Shown here: piece after piece, positions 34,781-45,595 of the stretch
Layout: each line of letters starts with the position of its first letter
Numbering within the stretch: position 1 is the stretch's first letter
NCBI RefSeq assembly: GCF_004212635.1
Contig: NZ_PSRT01000040.1
Span: forward strand, 1 to 63,174
Direction of reading: 5' to 3'
From: Bradyrhizobium genosp. SA-3
GTDB lineage: Bacteria; Pseudomonadota; Alphaproteobacteria; Rhizobiales; Xanthobacteraceae
Length of the DNA: 63,174 nucleotides
The notes under the pieces: generated by a model
Told to the model about the DNA's origin: nothing
The model's input: only the letters and a program-made list of their open reading frames with translations
Databases searched by the model: none
Program-made: the position numbers and the translations under genes

Positions 34781-36178
34781 TTAGACATGAATTGCATGGC
34801 CTAGTGATTTCAGCGCAGCCTCATGAAAGCCCTCACTCAGAGTCGGATGGGCATGGATGGTCAGGGCGATGTCCTCGAGGCGCGCGCCCATCTCCAGCGC
34901 CAGACTGAACGCCGCTGACAACTCGGCGAGGCCCGGGCCCACGCCCTGAATCCCGAGCAGGACATGATTGTCGGCACGCGCCACGGTGCGGATGAAGCCG
35001 TCGTCCCGATCCAGCGTGAGCGCACGACCGCTGGCCTTGAACGGAAACAGATCGGTCTTGACCTCAAGACCCTTGTCCCGCGCCTCGCTTGGTGAGAGGC
35101 CGACCGTGACGATCTCGGGATCGGTGAAGCAGATCGCGGGAATTGCGACGCGGTCCCAGGCGCGACGGTGGCCGGCGACGATTTCGGCGACCATCTCGCC
35201 TTGCGCCATGGCGCGGTGCGCCAGCATTGGCTCGCCCGTGACGTCGCCGATCGCGAAGACGCCGCGCATCGAAGTTCGGCATCGATCGTCAATGCGGATG
35301 TAGGGGCCGTCCATATCGAGATCGAGCAGCTCGAGGCCGAAGCCTGACGTGGCGGGCTTACGGCCGACCGTGACCAGGATCTTGTCGGCTTCGAGCGTTG
35401 TCTGTCCGCCGTCGGCGGTTTCGATCAGAAGCGCCGTGCCTTCCGCGACCAACTCCTTGGCTTTCGCGCTTATCAGGATCGTAACGCCCAGCGCACGGAG
35501 CCGCTTGGCAACGGGGGCGCTCAGCTCGCCGTCATATTGCGGCAGGATGCGCGGTGTGGCCTCGACCACGGTGACGTCGGCGCCGAGTTTCGCAAAGGCC
35601 GTCCCGAGTTCGAGGCCGATATAGCCGCCACCGACAACGACCAGCCGCGCCGGCACCTCGGCAAGCGCGAGGGCATCTGTCGATGAGATGACGCGGCCGC
35701 CGAAAGGAAGGGACGGTAGTTCGATCGGGGCCGAGCCCGTCGCGATCACGATGGTTTCGGCATGGATCAGCTGAACGCCATTGGTCGTCTGAACCTCGAC
35801 GGTCTTGCCGTCGTGAAAGCTCGCGTGTCCGGCCACGTATCTGACGCCGGCGCGCTTCAAGAGTCCGCTCACGCCGCCATTGAGACGCCGCACCATATCG
35901 TCCTTCCAGGCGATGGTTTTGGTGAAGTCGAGTGACGGCTTTTGGGCGGAGATGCCGAGCTGAGCCTTGCCGTCGGCGGCACGTGCGACCGTCTCGTAAG
36001 TGTCGGCTGCGTGGATCAGGGCCTTCGAGGGGATGCAGCCGATGTTGAGGCAGGTGCCTCCCGGCTTTTCGGCCTCTACGATCACGGTGTCGATGCCGAG
36101 CTGGCCGGCCCGGATCGCACAGGTATAGCCGCCGGGGCCCGCGCCTATGACGAGAAGCTTACAGGTGGTGTCGTTCAT
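34781..36178 (-). CDS. lpdA: dihydrolipoyl dehydrogenase (E3) of the keto-acid dehydrogenase
   Basis: A 465-residue FAD enzyme. GAGPGGYTCAIRAGQLG is the FAD loop. The redox pair is Cys43 and Cys48 (GGTCLNIGCIPSK). VVVGGGYIGLELGTAFAKLG binds NAD, and the C-terminal TIHAHPTLSEGFHEA has the active-site His-Glu. It reoxidises the lipoyl arm of E2. ATG 36178 is chosen; an upstream TTG in frame would overlap the E2 stop. It is the fifth gene of the operon. Confidence 0.93.
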   Translation of the reverse strand: MNDTTCKLLVIGAGPGGYTCAIRAGQLGIDTVIVEAEKPGGTCLNIGCIPSKALIHAADTYETVARAADGKAQLGISAQKPSLDFTKTIAWKDDMVRRLNGGVSGLLKRAGVRYVAGHASFHDGKTVEVQTTNGVQLIHAETIVIATGSAPIELPSLPFGGRVISSTDALALAEVPARLVVVGGGYIGLELGTAFAKLGADVTVVEATPRILPQYDGELSAPVAKRLRALGVTILISAKAKELVAEGTALLIETADGGQTTLEADKILVTVGRKPATSGFGLELLDLDMDGPYIRIDDRCRTSMRGVFAIGDVTGEPMLAHRAMAQGEMVAEIVAGHRRAWDRVAIPAICFTDPEIVTVGLSPSEARDKGLEVKTDLFPFKASGRALTLDRDDGFIRTVARADNHVLLGIQGVGPGLAELSAAFSLALEMGARLEDIALTIHAHPTLSEGFHEAALKSLGHAIHV

Positions 36179-36182
36179 AGTC

Positions 36183-37454
36183 TTATGCGTCAATGAAGAT
36201 CATGGCGGGCGTTTCGAGCTGCGTCTTGATCCGCTGCACGAACAGCGCGGCGTTGAAACCGTCGATCACGCGGTGATCGAAGCTCGACGACAGGTTCATC
36301 ATCTTGCGCGGCACGAAGCTTGCGCCGTCCCAGTGCGGACGTATTGCGATTCGATTAACCCCGACGATCGCGACCTCGGGGTGATTGATGATCGGCGTCG
36401 TCGCAAGCCCACCTAACGCGCCGAGTGAAGTGATCGTGATGGTCGAACCGATGAGCTCGTCGCGCGTCGCCGTGCCGTTCCGCGCCGCCTCGGTGACCCG
36501 GATCATCTCGGCCGCGCAGTCGAAGAGATCGCGCGCCTCCGTGTGGCGGACGACCGGCACCATGAGGCCAGCCCCGGTTTGCGTCGCAATCCCCATGTGG
36601 ACGGCGGCGTGCTGGTGCACGATGCCGGCCTCATCATCGAAATGGGCATTGAGCTCGGGCTGTGCGGCGACGGCACGCACGATAGCTTGCATCAGGAACG
36701 GCAACAGCGTCAGCTTGGGCCTGTCGGTGCGCTTCTGCTCGTTGAGCTTTGCGCGAAGATCTTCGAGCGCGGTGACGTCGACCTCCTCGATATAGGTAAT
36801 ATGCGGGATCCGTGCATTTGCGATTGACATTTTCTCGGCGATCTTGCGGCGCAGGCCGACGACCTTGGTATCCGTGACGGCGGTCTTGGGTCGGCTCCGC
36901 AGCGCGGGCGCGTCGTCGGAGCCACGTGCGATGTAGCTGTCGAGATCGTCGTGGGTGATCCGACCGGCCGGGCCGGAGCCGTGCAACTGGCGCAGGTCGA
37001 TTCCCGCCTCGCGCGCGCGGAGCCGGACCGCGGGCGCTGCCAATGGCCGTTCGCCTTCGCGACGGGGCGGTGTCGCCAGAGGCTGCAGGGAGGGTGCAAC
37101 ATGCGCGGGTGCGATCGCTGGCGTGGCGCGCGCCGCATGACCCGCTTTTCGCGCTGGCGCACCCGTCGTTTGCACTGCCGGCGCCGCAGTCGTGGTGGAC
37201 GTTTCGCCCTTGCCGTCCACGTCGAGCCGGACGAAGTCGGAGCCAATCGCAAGCACGTCGCCAACCTTGCCGGCGAGCCAGACCACACGTCCTTCAGCTG
37301 GAGAGGGAATCTCGACGGTGGCCTTGTCGGTCATGACGGCGCCGAGCACAGCATCCTCGCGCACGAGATCGCCGATTTTTACCTGCCACTCCACCAGCTC
37401 GGCTTCGGCGATGCCTTCGCCGACGTCGGGCAGTCTGACGACACGCTCGGTCAT
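36183..37454 (-). CDS. bkdB: branched-chain 2-oxoacid dehydrogenase E2, lipoyl acyltransferase
   Basis: A 423-residue acyltransferase with three domains. The lipoyl domain has the modified lysine Lys44 in MTDKATVEIPSPAEG. A Pro/Ala linker leads to a subunit-binding domain (VRLRAREAGIDLRQLHGSGP). The catalytic domain ends SFDHRVIDGFNAALF with the His/Asp pair. ATG 37454 lies one base before the E1-beta stop. The operon order E1a-E1b-E2-E3 and Lrp control point to branched-chain keto acids rather than pyruvate. Confidence 0.92.
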   Translation of the reverse strand: MTERVVRLPDVGEGIAEAELVEWQVKIGDLVREDAVLGAVMTDKATVEIPSPAEGRVVWLAGKVGDVLAIGSDFVRLDVDGKGETSTTTAAPAVQTTGAPARKAGHAARATPAIAPAHVAPSLQPLATPPRREGERPLAAPAVRLRAREAGIDLRQLHGSGPAGRITHDDLDSYIARGSDDAPALRSRPKTAVTDTKVVGLRRKIAEKMSIANARIPHITYIEEVDVTALEDLRAKLNEQKRTDRPKLTLLPFLMQAIVRAVAAQPELNAHFDDEAGIVHQHAAVHMGIATQTGAGLMVPVVRHTEARDLFDCAAEMIRVTEAARNGTATRDELIGSTITITSLGALGGLATTPIINHPEVAIVGVNRIAIRPHWDGASFVPRKMMNLSSSFDHRVIDGFNAALFVQRIKTQLETPAMIFIDA

Positions 37455-37455
37455 C

Positions 37456-38469
37456 TCAGGCCTCCAGCGTTTCGGCCAGCGCGCGACTGACTCGCGCCGG
37501 GCCCGGGAAGTAGTCCCATTCCTGGGCATGCGGGTAGGGCGTGTCCCAGCCCGCGACGCGCGCGATCGGCGCTTCCAGATGATAGAAGCAGCGCGTCTGC
37601 ACCAGCGCGCAGAGCTCGGCGCCGAAGCCGGACGTCAACGTTGCCTCATGCACGATCACGCAACGCCCGGTCTTCTTGACCGAGGCCTCAATGGTGTCGA
37701 GGTCGAGCGGCAGAAGGGTGCGGAGATCGATGATCTCGGCATCGATCCCGGTCTCGGCTGCCGCGCTTTCGGCGACATGGACCATCGTGCCATAGGCCAG
37801 GATCGTAACGGCTTCGCCCTGTCGGCGGATCGCGGCGCAGCCGAGCGGCACGGTGTAGTGCCCCTCGGCGACTTCGCCGAGATCGTGCTTCGACCACGGC
37901 GTCACGGGACGATCATGGTGGCCGTCGAACGGGCCGTTGTAGAGCCGCTTTGGCTCAAGGAAGATGACCGGGTCGGGATCCTCGATCGCGGCGATCAGGA
38001 GGCCCTTGGCGTCGCTCGGATTCGAGGGCACCACGGTCTTGATGCCGCAGACATGGGTGAACAGCGCTTCCGGGCTTTGGCTGTGTGTCTGTCCACCGAA
38101 GATGCCGCCGCCTGTCGGCATGCGCACCACAACCGGACAGGTGAACTGGCCGTTCGAGCGATAGCGCAGCCGCGCGGCTTCGGAGACGATCTGGTCGTAG
38201 GCCGGATACATGTAGTCGGCGAACTGGATCTCGACGCAGGGTTTTAGGCCGTAGGCAGCCATGCCGACCGCCGCGCCGACGATGCCGAGCTCGCTGATCG
38301 GCGTATCGAAGCAGCGGCTCTTGCCGTATTTCGCCTGCAGCCCTTGGCTCGCGCGAAATACGCCGCCAAAATAGCCGACGTCCTCGCCGAACACGACGAC
38401 GTCGTCATCGCGCGACATCATCACGTCCATGGCCTCGCGGATCGCCTCGATCATGGTTCGCCGCGGCAT
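37456..38469 (-). CDS. bkdA2: branched-chain 2-oxoacid dehydrogenase E1 beta subunit
   Basis: A 337-residue transketolase-like beta subunit. It has VVVFGEDVGYFGGVFRASQG, FDTPISELGIVGAAVGMAAY, the potassium/pyrimidine-side motif MPTGGGIFGGQTHSQSPEAL, and C-terminal VIVHEATLTSGFGAELCALV. With E1 alpha it decarboxylates the keto acid using thiamine diphosphate. It starts 3 bp after E1 alpha. Confidence 0.93.
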   Translation of the reverse strand: MPRRTMIEAIREAMDVMMSRDDDVVVFGEDVGYFGGVFRASQGLQAKYGKSRCFDTPISELGIVGAAVGMAAYGLKPCVEIQFADYMYPAYDQIVSEAARLRYRSNGQFTCPVVVRMPTGGGIFGGQTHSQSPEALFTHVCGIKTVVPSNPSDAKGLLIAAIEDPDPVIFLEPKRLYNGPFDGHHDRPVTPWSKHDLGEVAEGHYTVPLGCAAIRRQGEAVTILAYGTMVHVAESAAAETGIDAEIIDLRTLLPLDLDTIEASVKKTGRCVIVHEATLTSGFGAELCALVQTRCFYHLEAPIARVAGWDTPYPHAQEWDYFPGPARVSRALAETLEA

Positions 38470-38472
38470 GGC

Positions 38473-39992
<1,520 letters not shown>

Positions 39993-40043
39993 CGTCCGCT
40001 CCTCCCTAAACGTAGTATGTTTGTACTGGCCAATAATCGGATT

Positions 40044-40098
40044 TTTGTTCCAATTATCTGGGTAATTCGGTCATTCGAGCTGGAATCATTCTGGAAAT
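40044..40098. promoter_or_regulatory. divergent bkd promoter region with Lrp-like palindromes
   Basis: The 136-bp gap between the ACT-like gene and the Lrp-type gene is AT-rich. It contains CCAATTA/TAATTCGG (40050-40070) and GGAATCATTCTGG (40082-40094), AT-centred partial palindromes of the kind bound by Lrp/BkdR proteins. They could serve activation of bkd and autoregulation. Confidence 0.5.
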
Positions 40099-40128
40099 TG
40101 TGCCGACAGATAGAATGGAGTTCTGGAT

Positions 40129-40641
40129 ATGGCGAAGGTCAGACGTGCGGCGCGGCCAGCTAAGGCTCCGCGCAAGGATTCGCTTCGCCTTGACGAGATC
40201 GACCGCAAAATCCTCCGCGCACTGCAGCAGGATGCGCGACTGACCACGGCGCAGCTTGCCGATGAAATCGGGCTCTCCACCACGCCGTGCTGGAACAGGC
40301 TGAAGCGGCTCGAAACCCAAGGCTATATCGATGGCTATGTCGCACTGCTCAATCAGGAGAAGCTCGGCCTGCCCGAAACGGTCATCATAGAAGTGACGCT
40401 CGATCACCACGACGAGGAGGTACTTGAACGTTTCGGCCAGCTGCTTACGAACCTGCCGGAGGTGATCGAAGCCTATCTCACGACCGGCGACTACGATTAC
40501 GTCGTGAAGGTGGCCGTCGAAAGCACCGCCGGATACGAACGCTTCCTGCGCGAAAAGCTCTATCGCATTCCCGGCATTCGCCACAGCCGATCGTCCTTCG
40601 CGTTGCGCTGCCTGAAGAAGTTGACCTCGGTCCAGGTATAA
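40129..40641 (+). CDS. bkdR: Lrp/AsnC-family regulator, BkdR-like
   Basis: A 170-residue regulator. A basic N-terminus precedes LDEIDRKILRALQQDARLTT and the helix-turn-helix AQLADEIGLSTTPCWNRLKR. The C-terminal RAM/ACT-like ligand domain has VIEAYLTTGDYDYVVKVAVE. It is divergent from the branched-chain keto-acid dehydrogenase operon, the classical BkdR arrangement, and likely responds to branched-chain amino acids. ATG 40129 follows GGAG. Confidence 0.9.
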   Translation: MAKVRRAARPAKAPRKDSLRLDEIDRKILRALQQDARLTTAQLADEIGLSTTPCWNRLKRLETQGYIDGYVALLNQEKLGLPETVIIEVTLDHHDEEVLERFGQLLTNLPEVIEAYLTTGDYDYVVKVAVESTAGYERFLREKLYRIPGIRHSRSSFALRCLKKLTSVQV

Positions 40642-40802
40642 TGTGCTTGCGGCTCATCAGCGCGAGGGCACCGGGCTGGCCTTCGGCTGTACGTCGAGCC
40701 CAGTCGGGAAAGCTCGACCAATCTCGCCGGTGGCGCGTGAACACGCAGATGCCATTCGGTTTGACGTCTGCTCCTTGCGTTCACTCTGGAAAGTATCGTT
40801 CG

Positions 40803-41312
40803 TCAGAAGGCGGTCTTCTTGCCGATGATGCCGACGTAGCTCGATCGTACCAGAGCTCCCCAGCGGCCATCCCTCTTGACGATCACGTAGAAAGAGTCGG
40901 CGGATAGTATCGGCTTGTCATTGGCGTCATAGCGCGTGAATCTCGTGACAAAGTGGAGCTTGTCGTCGGATTTCTGCACCAATTTGCGAGACGTCCACGC
41001 CGAGCGAGCCCATGTCGAAGCCTGCGCCAACTGCTTCGCATCGTTCGATTGCGCATATTCTCCCGGCGTGTTCCAGACCTGCACCTGCCCGCCAGCGATT
41101 CTTATATGCGGATAGTGAACCGTCTTGGACCAGGCTTCCGCATCTCGCGAGTTGAACGCTTTCATGAACTCGTCGAGATAAGCGCATCCTTGCTTCAGAA
41201 GCTCGTCGTTTCCCGGATTTTGGCACTCGTCGTCGGGTTGACCTTGAGCCAGTGCAACCGTGCTCATGCCAAAGAACACGCCCGCAAGCGCCAGCAGCCT
41301 GCGAATTTTCAT
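40803..41312 (-). CDS. secreted NTF2/SnoaL-like protein
   Basis: A 169-residue protein with a Sec signal (RRLLALAGVFFGMSTVALAQ). The mature part LLKQGCAYLDEFMKAFNSRD is followed by HYPHIRIAGGQVQVWNTPGE and DSFYVIVKRDGRWGALVRSS, the compact cone fold seen in SnoaL/NTF2 proteins. No enzyme residues are evident. It is convergent with the Lrp gene and appears monocistronic. Confidence 0.7.
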   Translation of the reverse strand: MKIRRLLALAGVFFGMSTVALAQGQPDDECQNPGNDELLKQGCAYLDEFMKAFNSRDAEAWSKTVHYPHIRIAGGQVQVWNTPGEYAQSNDAKQLAQASTWARSAWTSRKLVQKSDDKLHFVTRFTRYDANDKPILSADSFYVIVKRDGRWGALVRSSYVGIIGKKTAF

Positions 41313-41332
41313 GCGGGTACCTCCCTAATCGA

Positions 41333-41346
41333 CCAAGCCAGCTTGG
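41333..41346. repeat. short palindrome upstream of the secreted protein gene
   Basis: CCAAGC and GCTTGG flank a 2-base centre, about 20 bp before the secreted-protein start on the reverse strand. It could be an operator; nothing else in the window shares it. Confidence 0.35.
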
Positions 41347-41914
41347 TTCGTCTTGATTGACAGAAACGTCGATCGAGGACCGATCTTAGATGGACAGAGC
41401 GCCGAGGCAATGCCGAAGCGGCGCAGTATTTCTGAAGGGGGCGTCAGTTTTTCTCAATCGCGGAAGGCTGGAAGGTGACGCAAGCTCGCGCGGGCCGAAG
41501 CGCGCGGCGGCCGCTCCAAGCGAGTGGTCTCTTGCTTCCTTGGTGGTTCGTATCAAAACACCGGTACATCAGAAAAACCAAACAGGGGGTCAGAAAAAGC
41601 GCCTTGCAAGAAGCGGGGTAGCGTCGCTCATCTTGCCGCACAAACAACAACCAATTGCAGGCAGGAAACGATGGTCGCGAGCGATCAATCTTGCGCAACA
41701 GTGCGGCTCGGTCGCGTCTTCGCATTCAGAGCCGGCGTCAGCGCGGCCTTGCGGAAACGTTGGATCTGACGATGAGCGTTCTGATGCGACGAACGCCCTC
41801 GTTCAAGCTGACGCATGTACGCGGCCGTCTACTAGACGGTTTTCCAACACGATCGTGGGCAGGCAGCGCCGTCCAGTCCAACCAGAGATGCGAATGATCA
41901 GCGAGGGTATCGCG
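41347..41914. other. long intergenic region without a convincing gene
   Basis: About 570 bp. The open frame that continues upstream from the dehydrogenase gene translates to Ser/Arg-rich sequence without family features, so it is treated as non-coding. The promoter of the dehydrogenase operon must lie here. No repeat or terminator was identified. Confidence 0.4.
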
Positions 41915-42799
41915 ATGAAGGTGGGAATTATTGGTGTCGGCCTGATGGGGCACGGAATCGCGAAGAACGTTCTGGTGCGGGGCGGCTATCCTCTTGCCTT
42001 TCTCGATCATCCGGGCAATCAGCCGGTCGACGATCTCGTCGATCTCGGCGCTACAGCCTGCAAGACTCCGGGCGACGTGGCAGACGTGTCCGATGTCATC
42101 ATCTTTTGCGTGACCGGCTCCCCGCAGGTCGAAGCAATTCTTACCGGCGATGCCGGCATCTTACCCCGGCTGCGAAGGGGGACCATCATCGTCGATTGCT
42201 CGACCGCGCTGCCGGAATCGACGTTGCGGATGGCCGCTGCAGTCCGGGCCGCCGGCGGAAGCTTCCTCGATGCGCCGATGACACGCACGGCCAGGCATGC
42301 GGAAGAGGGAACGCTGAACCTTCTGGTCGGCGGCGATGAAGCAGACCTTCAAAGCGTGCGCTCCATCCTCGCCGCTTTCACCGAGAGCGTCGAACGGGTC
42401 GGACCCGTGAGCTTCGGCCATCGGCTCAAGCTGCTCCACAACTACGTTTCGATCGGCTTCATGGCGCTTCTCAGCGAAGCAGCCGCGCAGGCGGCCGATG
42501 CAGGCGTCGATCCCGCGGTTTTCGTCGATGTTCTCGCCAAAGGCGGCGGCGCCGGCGTGGCGCTGCAGCGGTTGGCGCCGGCCATCGTGGCTGGCGACGT
42601 CGAGTCGGTCCCGTTCTTCATCGGCAATGCGTTGAAGGACATCAACTACTACAGGACGATGGCGGGCACATCCGGCGCATGCAGGACGATCGCCGACGGT
42701 GTTGCCGGCGCGATGGCAGCGGTGGTCGAGAGCGGGCACGGGCAGGCCTATATCCCGGAACTGGCGCGCTTCCTCCGCAAACAGCAGCCGGCTGCGTAG
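41915..42799 (+). CDS. 3-hydroxyisobutyrate-dehydrogenase-family NAD(P)-dependent oxidoreductase
   Basis: A 294-residue beta-hydroxyacid dehydrogenase. VGIIGVGLMGHGIAKNVLVR is the NAD(P) loop. FLDAPMTRTARHAEEGTLNL is the family substrate motif with Thr instead of the usual VSGG. GHRLKLLHNYVSIGFMALLS carries the catalytic lysine. ATG 41915 is preferred for its GAGGG ribosome site; ATGs at 41888 and 41894 are alternatives. It is followed by an aldehyde dehydrogenase and an isopropylmalate-type dehydrogenase, suggesting a beta-hydroxyacid or tartrate-like catabolic route. Confidence 0.87.
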   Translation: MKVGIIGVGLMGHGIAKNVLVRGGYPLAFLDHPGNQPVDDLVDLGATACKTPGDVADVSDVIIFCVTGSPQVEAILTGDAGILPRLRRGTIIVDCSTALPESTLRMAAAVRAAGGSFLDAPMTRTARHAEEGTLNLLVGGDEADLQSVRSILAAFTESVERVGPVSFGHRLKLLHNYVSIGFMALLSEAAAQAADAGVDPAVFVDVLAKGGGAGVALQRLAPAIVAGDVESVPFFIGNALKDINYYRTMAGTSGACRTIADGVAGAMAAVVESGHGQAYIPELARFLRKQQPAA

Positions 42800-42891
42800 A
42801 ACCCATTCCCGAGACGATCGCTGCAAGGTAAGCACGACATCGAACGAGGCGGGGCATCCGACAATCGCCTCTGCGAGACAGGAGTAGACCG

Positions 42892-44373
42892 ATGACAAAA
42901 GCTGAGATCCGATTTCCCATCGACGGCCGAACCCGAAAGCTGTTCGTGGACGGCGCGTGGGTGGATGCCCGCTCGGGGAAGGTTTTCGAGACGCGCAACC
43001 CCGCGACCGGCGAGGTGATCGGACGCGTGCCGCTGGGAGACGCGGCTGACATCGACCTTGCCGTCACCGCGGCCCGCCGCGCCTTCGAGGGCCCGTGGAG
43101 CCGCTTCAAGCCGTTCGAGCGGCAGGCCCTGCTGTTGCGGATCGCCGATCTGTTCGAGAAGCACTGGGAGGAGATCAGCCAGTCCGATACAGCAGACATG
43201 GGAATGCCGATCGTCAGAACGCGGGCGAACAAGCTCCGCGTGCTCGGCATGCTCAGATACTACGCCGGCATGGCAACCGCGATCCACGGGCAGACGATCG
43301 ACAATTCGCTGCCAGGCGACATCGTCTCGTTCACGCGCAAGGAGCCGGTCGGCGTCGTTGGCGCCATCATCCCCTGGAACGCGCCGACGGCTGCGTCGGT
43401 CTGGAAGATCGGGCCCGCGCTGGCGACCGGCTGCACCATCGTGCTCAAGCCCTCCGAAGAGGCGCCGCTGACGCCATTGCTGATCGCGGATTTGATGAGC
43501 GAGGCAGGGGTGCCGCCGGGCGTGGTCAATGTCGTGACCGGGACCGGGCCGGAGGCCGGCGCGCCGCTGGCCGAGCACTCCGGTGTCGACAAGATCGTCT
43601 TCACCGGATCCACCGCAACCGGGCAGGCGATCGTTCGCGCCTCGGCCGGCAACCTCAAGCGGGTGTCGCTCGAACTCGGCGGCAAGTCACCGGTGATCGT
43701 CTGCGCGGACGCGGACCTCGACAAGGCCGTCCCGATTGCCGCGATGGCGGCGTTTGCCAATTCGGGCCAGATTTGCATCGCCGGCTCCCGCCTGTTCGTC
43801 GAGCGCGCGATCCACGACGAACTGGTCGAGCGGCTCGGGAAATTTGCCGCGGCCCTGAAGATCGGTGATGGCGCCGATCCAACGACGGAGATTGGACCGC
43901 TGGTCTCCGAGCGGCAGCTCGACAAGGTCGAAGGCTTCCTGCGGAGCGGGCGCGACGAGGGTGCGAAGGTCGTGACCGGCGGCAACAGGCTGAGGGAAGG
44001 TGCCCTCGCAAAGGGCAATTTCGTCGCGCCGACCGTGTTCGCCGGCGTTTCCGACAACATGCAGATCGCCCGTGATGAAATTTTTGGCCCGGTCATTTCC
44101 GCGCTGCCGTTCGACACGCTCGATGAGGCCGTGACGCGCGCCAATGCGACGCCATATGGACTTGCAGCGGGTGTTTTCACACGCGATGTGAGCAAGGCCC
44201 ACGTCATCTCGAGGAGCCTCCGCGCCGGATCGGTATGGGTGAACACCTATCACGCCATCGATCCTGCGTTGCCGTTCGGCGGCTACAAGATGAGCGGGTA
44301 TGGCCGCGAAGGTGGCACCGAACAGCTCGACGAATACCTGAACACGAAGGGGGTCTGGATCAAGCTGGATTGA
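42892..44373 (+). CDS. NAD(P)-dependent aldehyde dehydrogenase
   Basis: A 493-residue ALDH. PWNAP at residues 161-165, LELGGKSP with the general base Glu261, and the nucleophile Cys295 in SGQICIAGSR are all present, as is the C-terminal NTYHAIDPALPFGGYKMSGY. The substrate is open: betaine-aldehyde-, hydroxy-aldehyde- or phenylacetaldehyde-like enzymes share these features. It stands 92 bp after the hydroxyacid dehydrogenase and is probably cotranscribed with it. Confidence 0.92.
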   Translation: MTKAEIRFPIDGRTRKLFVDGAWVDARSGKVFETRNPATGEVIGRVPLGDAADIDLAVTAARRAFEGPWSRFKPFERQALLLRIADLFEKHWEEISQSDTADMGMPIVRTRANKLRVLGMLRYYAGMATAIHGQTIDNSLPGDIVSFTRKEPVGVVGAIIPWNAPTAASVWKIGPALATGCTIVLKPSEEAPLTPLLIADLMSEAGVPPGVVNVVTGTGPEAGAPLAEHSGVDKIVFTGSTATGQAIVRASAGNLKRVSLELGGKSPVIVCADADLDKAVPIAAMAAFANSGQICIAGSRLFVERAIHDELVERLGKFAAALKIGDGADPTTEIGPLVSERQLDKVEGFLRSGRDEGAKVVTGGNRLREGALAKGNFVAPTVFAGVSDNMQIARDEIFGPVISALPFDTLDEAVTRANATPYGLAAGVFTRDVSKAHVISRSLRAGSVWVNTYHAIDPALPFGGYKMSGYGREGGTEQLDEYLNTKGVWIKLD

Positions 44374-44509
44374 TCGATGGTCCGGCGCGGCCAATCGTGG
44401 CAGGGGCCGCGCAGCCGGACGAGAGCAGCGAGAGGCCATGCCACATCGTGCATGTCCGGCCACGGGCGAAGTGACATCACCACCACAGGATAATTTGTCG
44501 AGAAGCATC

Positions 44510-45588
44510 ATGAAGGATACTTACAAGATCGCCGTCGTGCATGGAGACGGTATCGGGCCCGAAGTCGCTCGTGCGGCGGTCGCGGTGCTGCAAGCCGGTG
44601 TCCAGGCCGGGACGCTCCATTTTGTGGAATATCCCGCTGGCGCCACGCATTTTCTCGAAACCGGGGATTCGTTTCCGGCCACCTCGTTCGAGGGCTGCCG
44701 CACAGCCGATGCCATTCTCCATGGCGCGGCCGGCATTCCCGGTGTGGTTCACCGTGACGGAACCGAAGCCGGACTCGATTTCACACTCTCGCTTCGCTTC
44801 AAGCTCGACCTGTTCGCCAACGTGCGGCCGATCAAGCTGTACAAGGGCGTGCCGTCCCCGCTCGGGCGGCCGGGGTCGATCGACTACGTCATCGTCAGGG
44901 AGAACAGCGAGGGCCTCTACGCCGCGCGCGCGCTGGCGCGCTGCTCAGGGAGGAAGTCGCAGTCGACACGCTCGTCCAGACCCGGAAGGGCATCGAACGT
45001 ATCGTCCGGTTCGCATTCGAGCTTGCGAGAACTCGGAATGGTTCACCAAAGGACGGACGGCGCCGCGTGACCTGCTGCGACAAGGCCAATGTGCTCCGCA
45101 CCTATGCGTTCTTTCGCGCCGTCTTCGACGAGGTCGCCAAAGACTATCCCGATATCGAAGCCGAGCATGTCCTTGTCGACGCGATGACGGTTCATCTGGT
45201 CAACAAGCCTTCGCATTTCGACGTCATCGTCACCGAGAACATGTTCGGCGATATCATTTCCGATCTCGGTGCGGCGACGGTCGGCGGCATGGGCATGTCG
45301 CCATCGGAGGAGGTTGGGGACGGGATCGGTTTCTTCCAGGCCTCGCATGGCTCGGCGCCCGACATCGCAGGAAAGGGGCTCGCCAATCCCTATGGAACGA
45401 TCCTGGCGGCGATCCTGATGCTGCGGCGGCTGGATCAGAACTATCGAGACAACCGGCTGCGGCTTGGTGCCGACAGGATCGAGGCCGCGGTCCGCACCGG
45501 GCTGGAGGATGCAGCGCTGAGGACTCGTGACATCGGCGGCAGCGCAACGACCGGTCAGGTCGTCGATGCGCTTCTGAAGTTGCTCTAA
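44510..45588 (+). pseudogene. isocitrate/isopropylmalate/tartrate dehydrogenase family, one frameshift
   Basis: The protein reads from ATG 44510 (KDTYKIAVVHGDGIGPEVAR) to VIVRENSEGLYAAR. It then loses frame in the alternating CG run at 44921-44933 and resumes in another frame as LLREEVAVDTLVQTRKGIER, running through DAMTVHLVNKPSHFDVIVTE, NMFGDIISDLGAATVGGMGM and HGSAPDIAGKGLANP to 45588. The catalytic Tyr/Lys/Asp positions are intact. One extra G would restore about 360 residues, the normal length. It may be intact in the organism, and would decarboxylate a beta-hydroxyacid such as tartrate or isopropylmalate. Confidence 0.85.
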
Positions 45589-45595
45589 GCACGGC

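Noticed and set aside
33456..34784. 442-residue forward open frame rich in Asp, Glu, Arg and Gly
   Set aside because: It is the antisense of the MFS transporter and shows the low-complexity composition typical of such shadows.
41390..41914. N-terminal extension of the hydroxyacid dehydrogenase
   Set aside because: The extra 175 residues are Ser/Arg-rich, precede the NAD-binding start that every family member begins with, and have no ribosome site.
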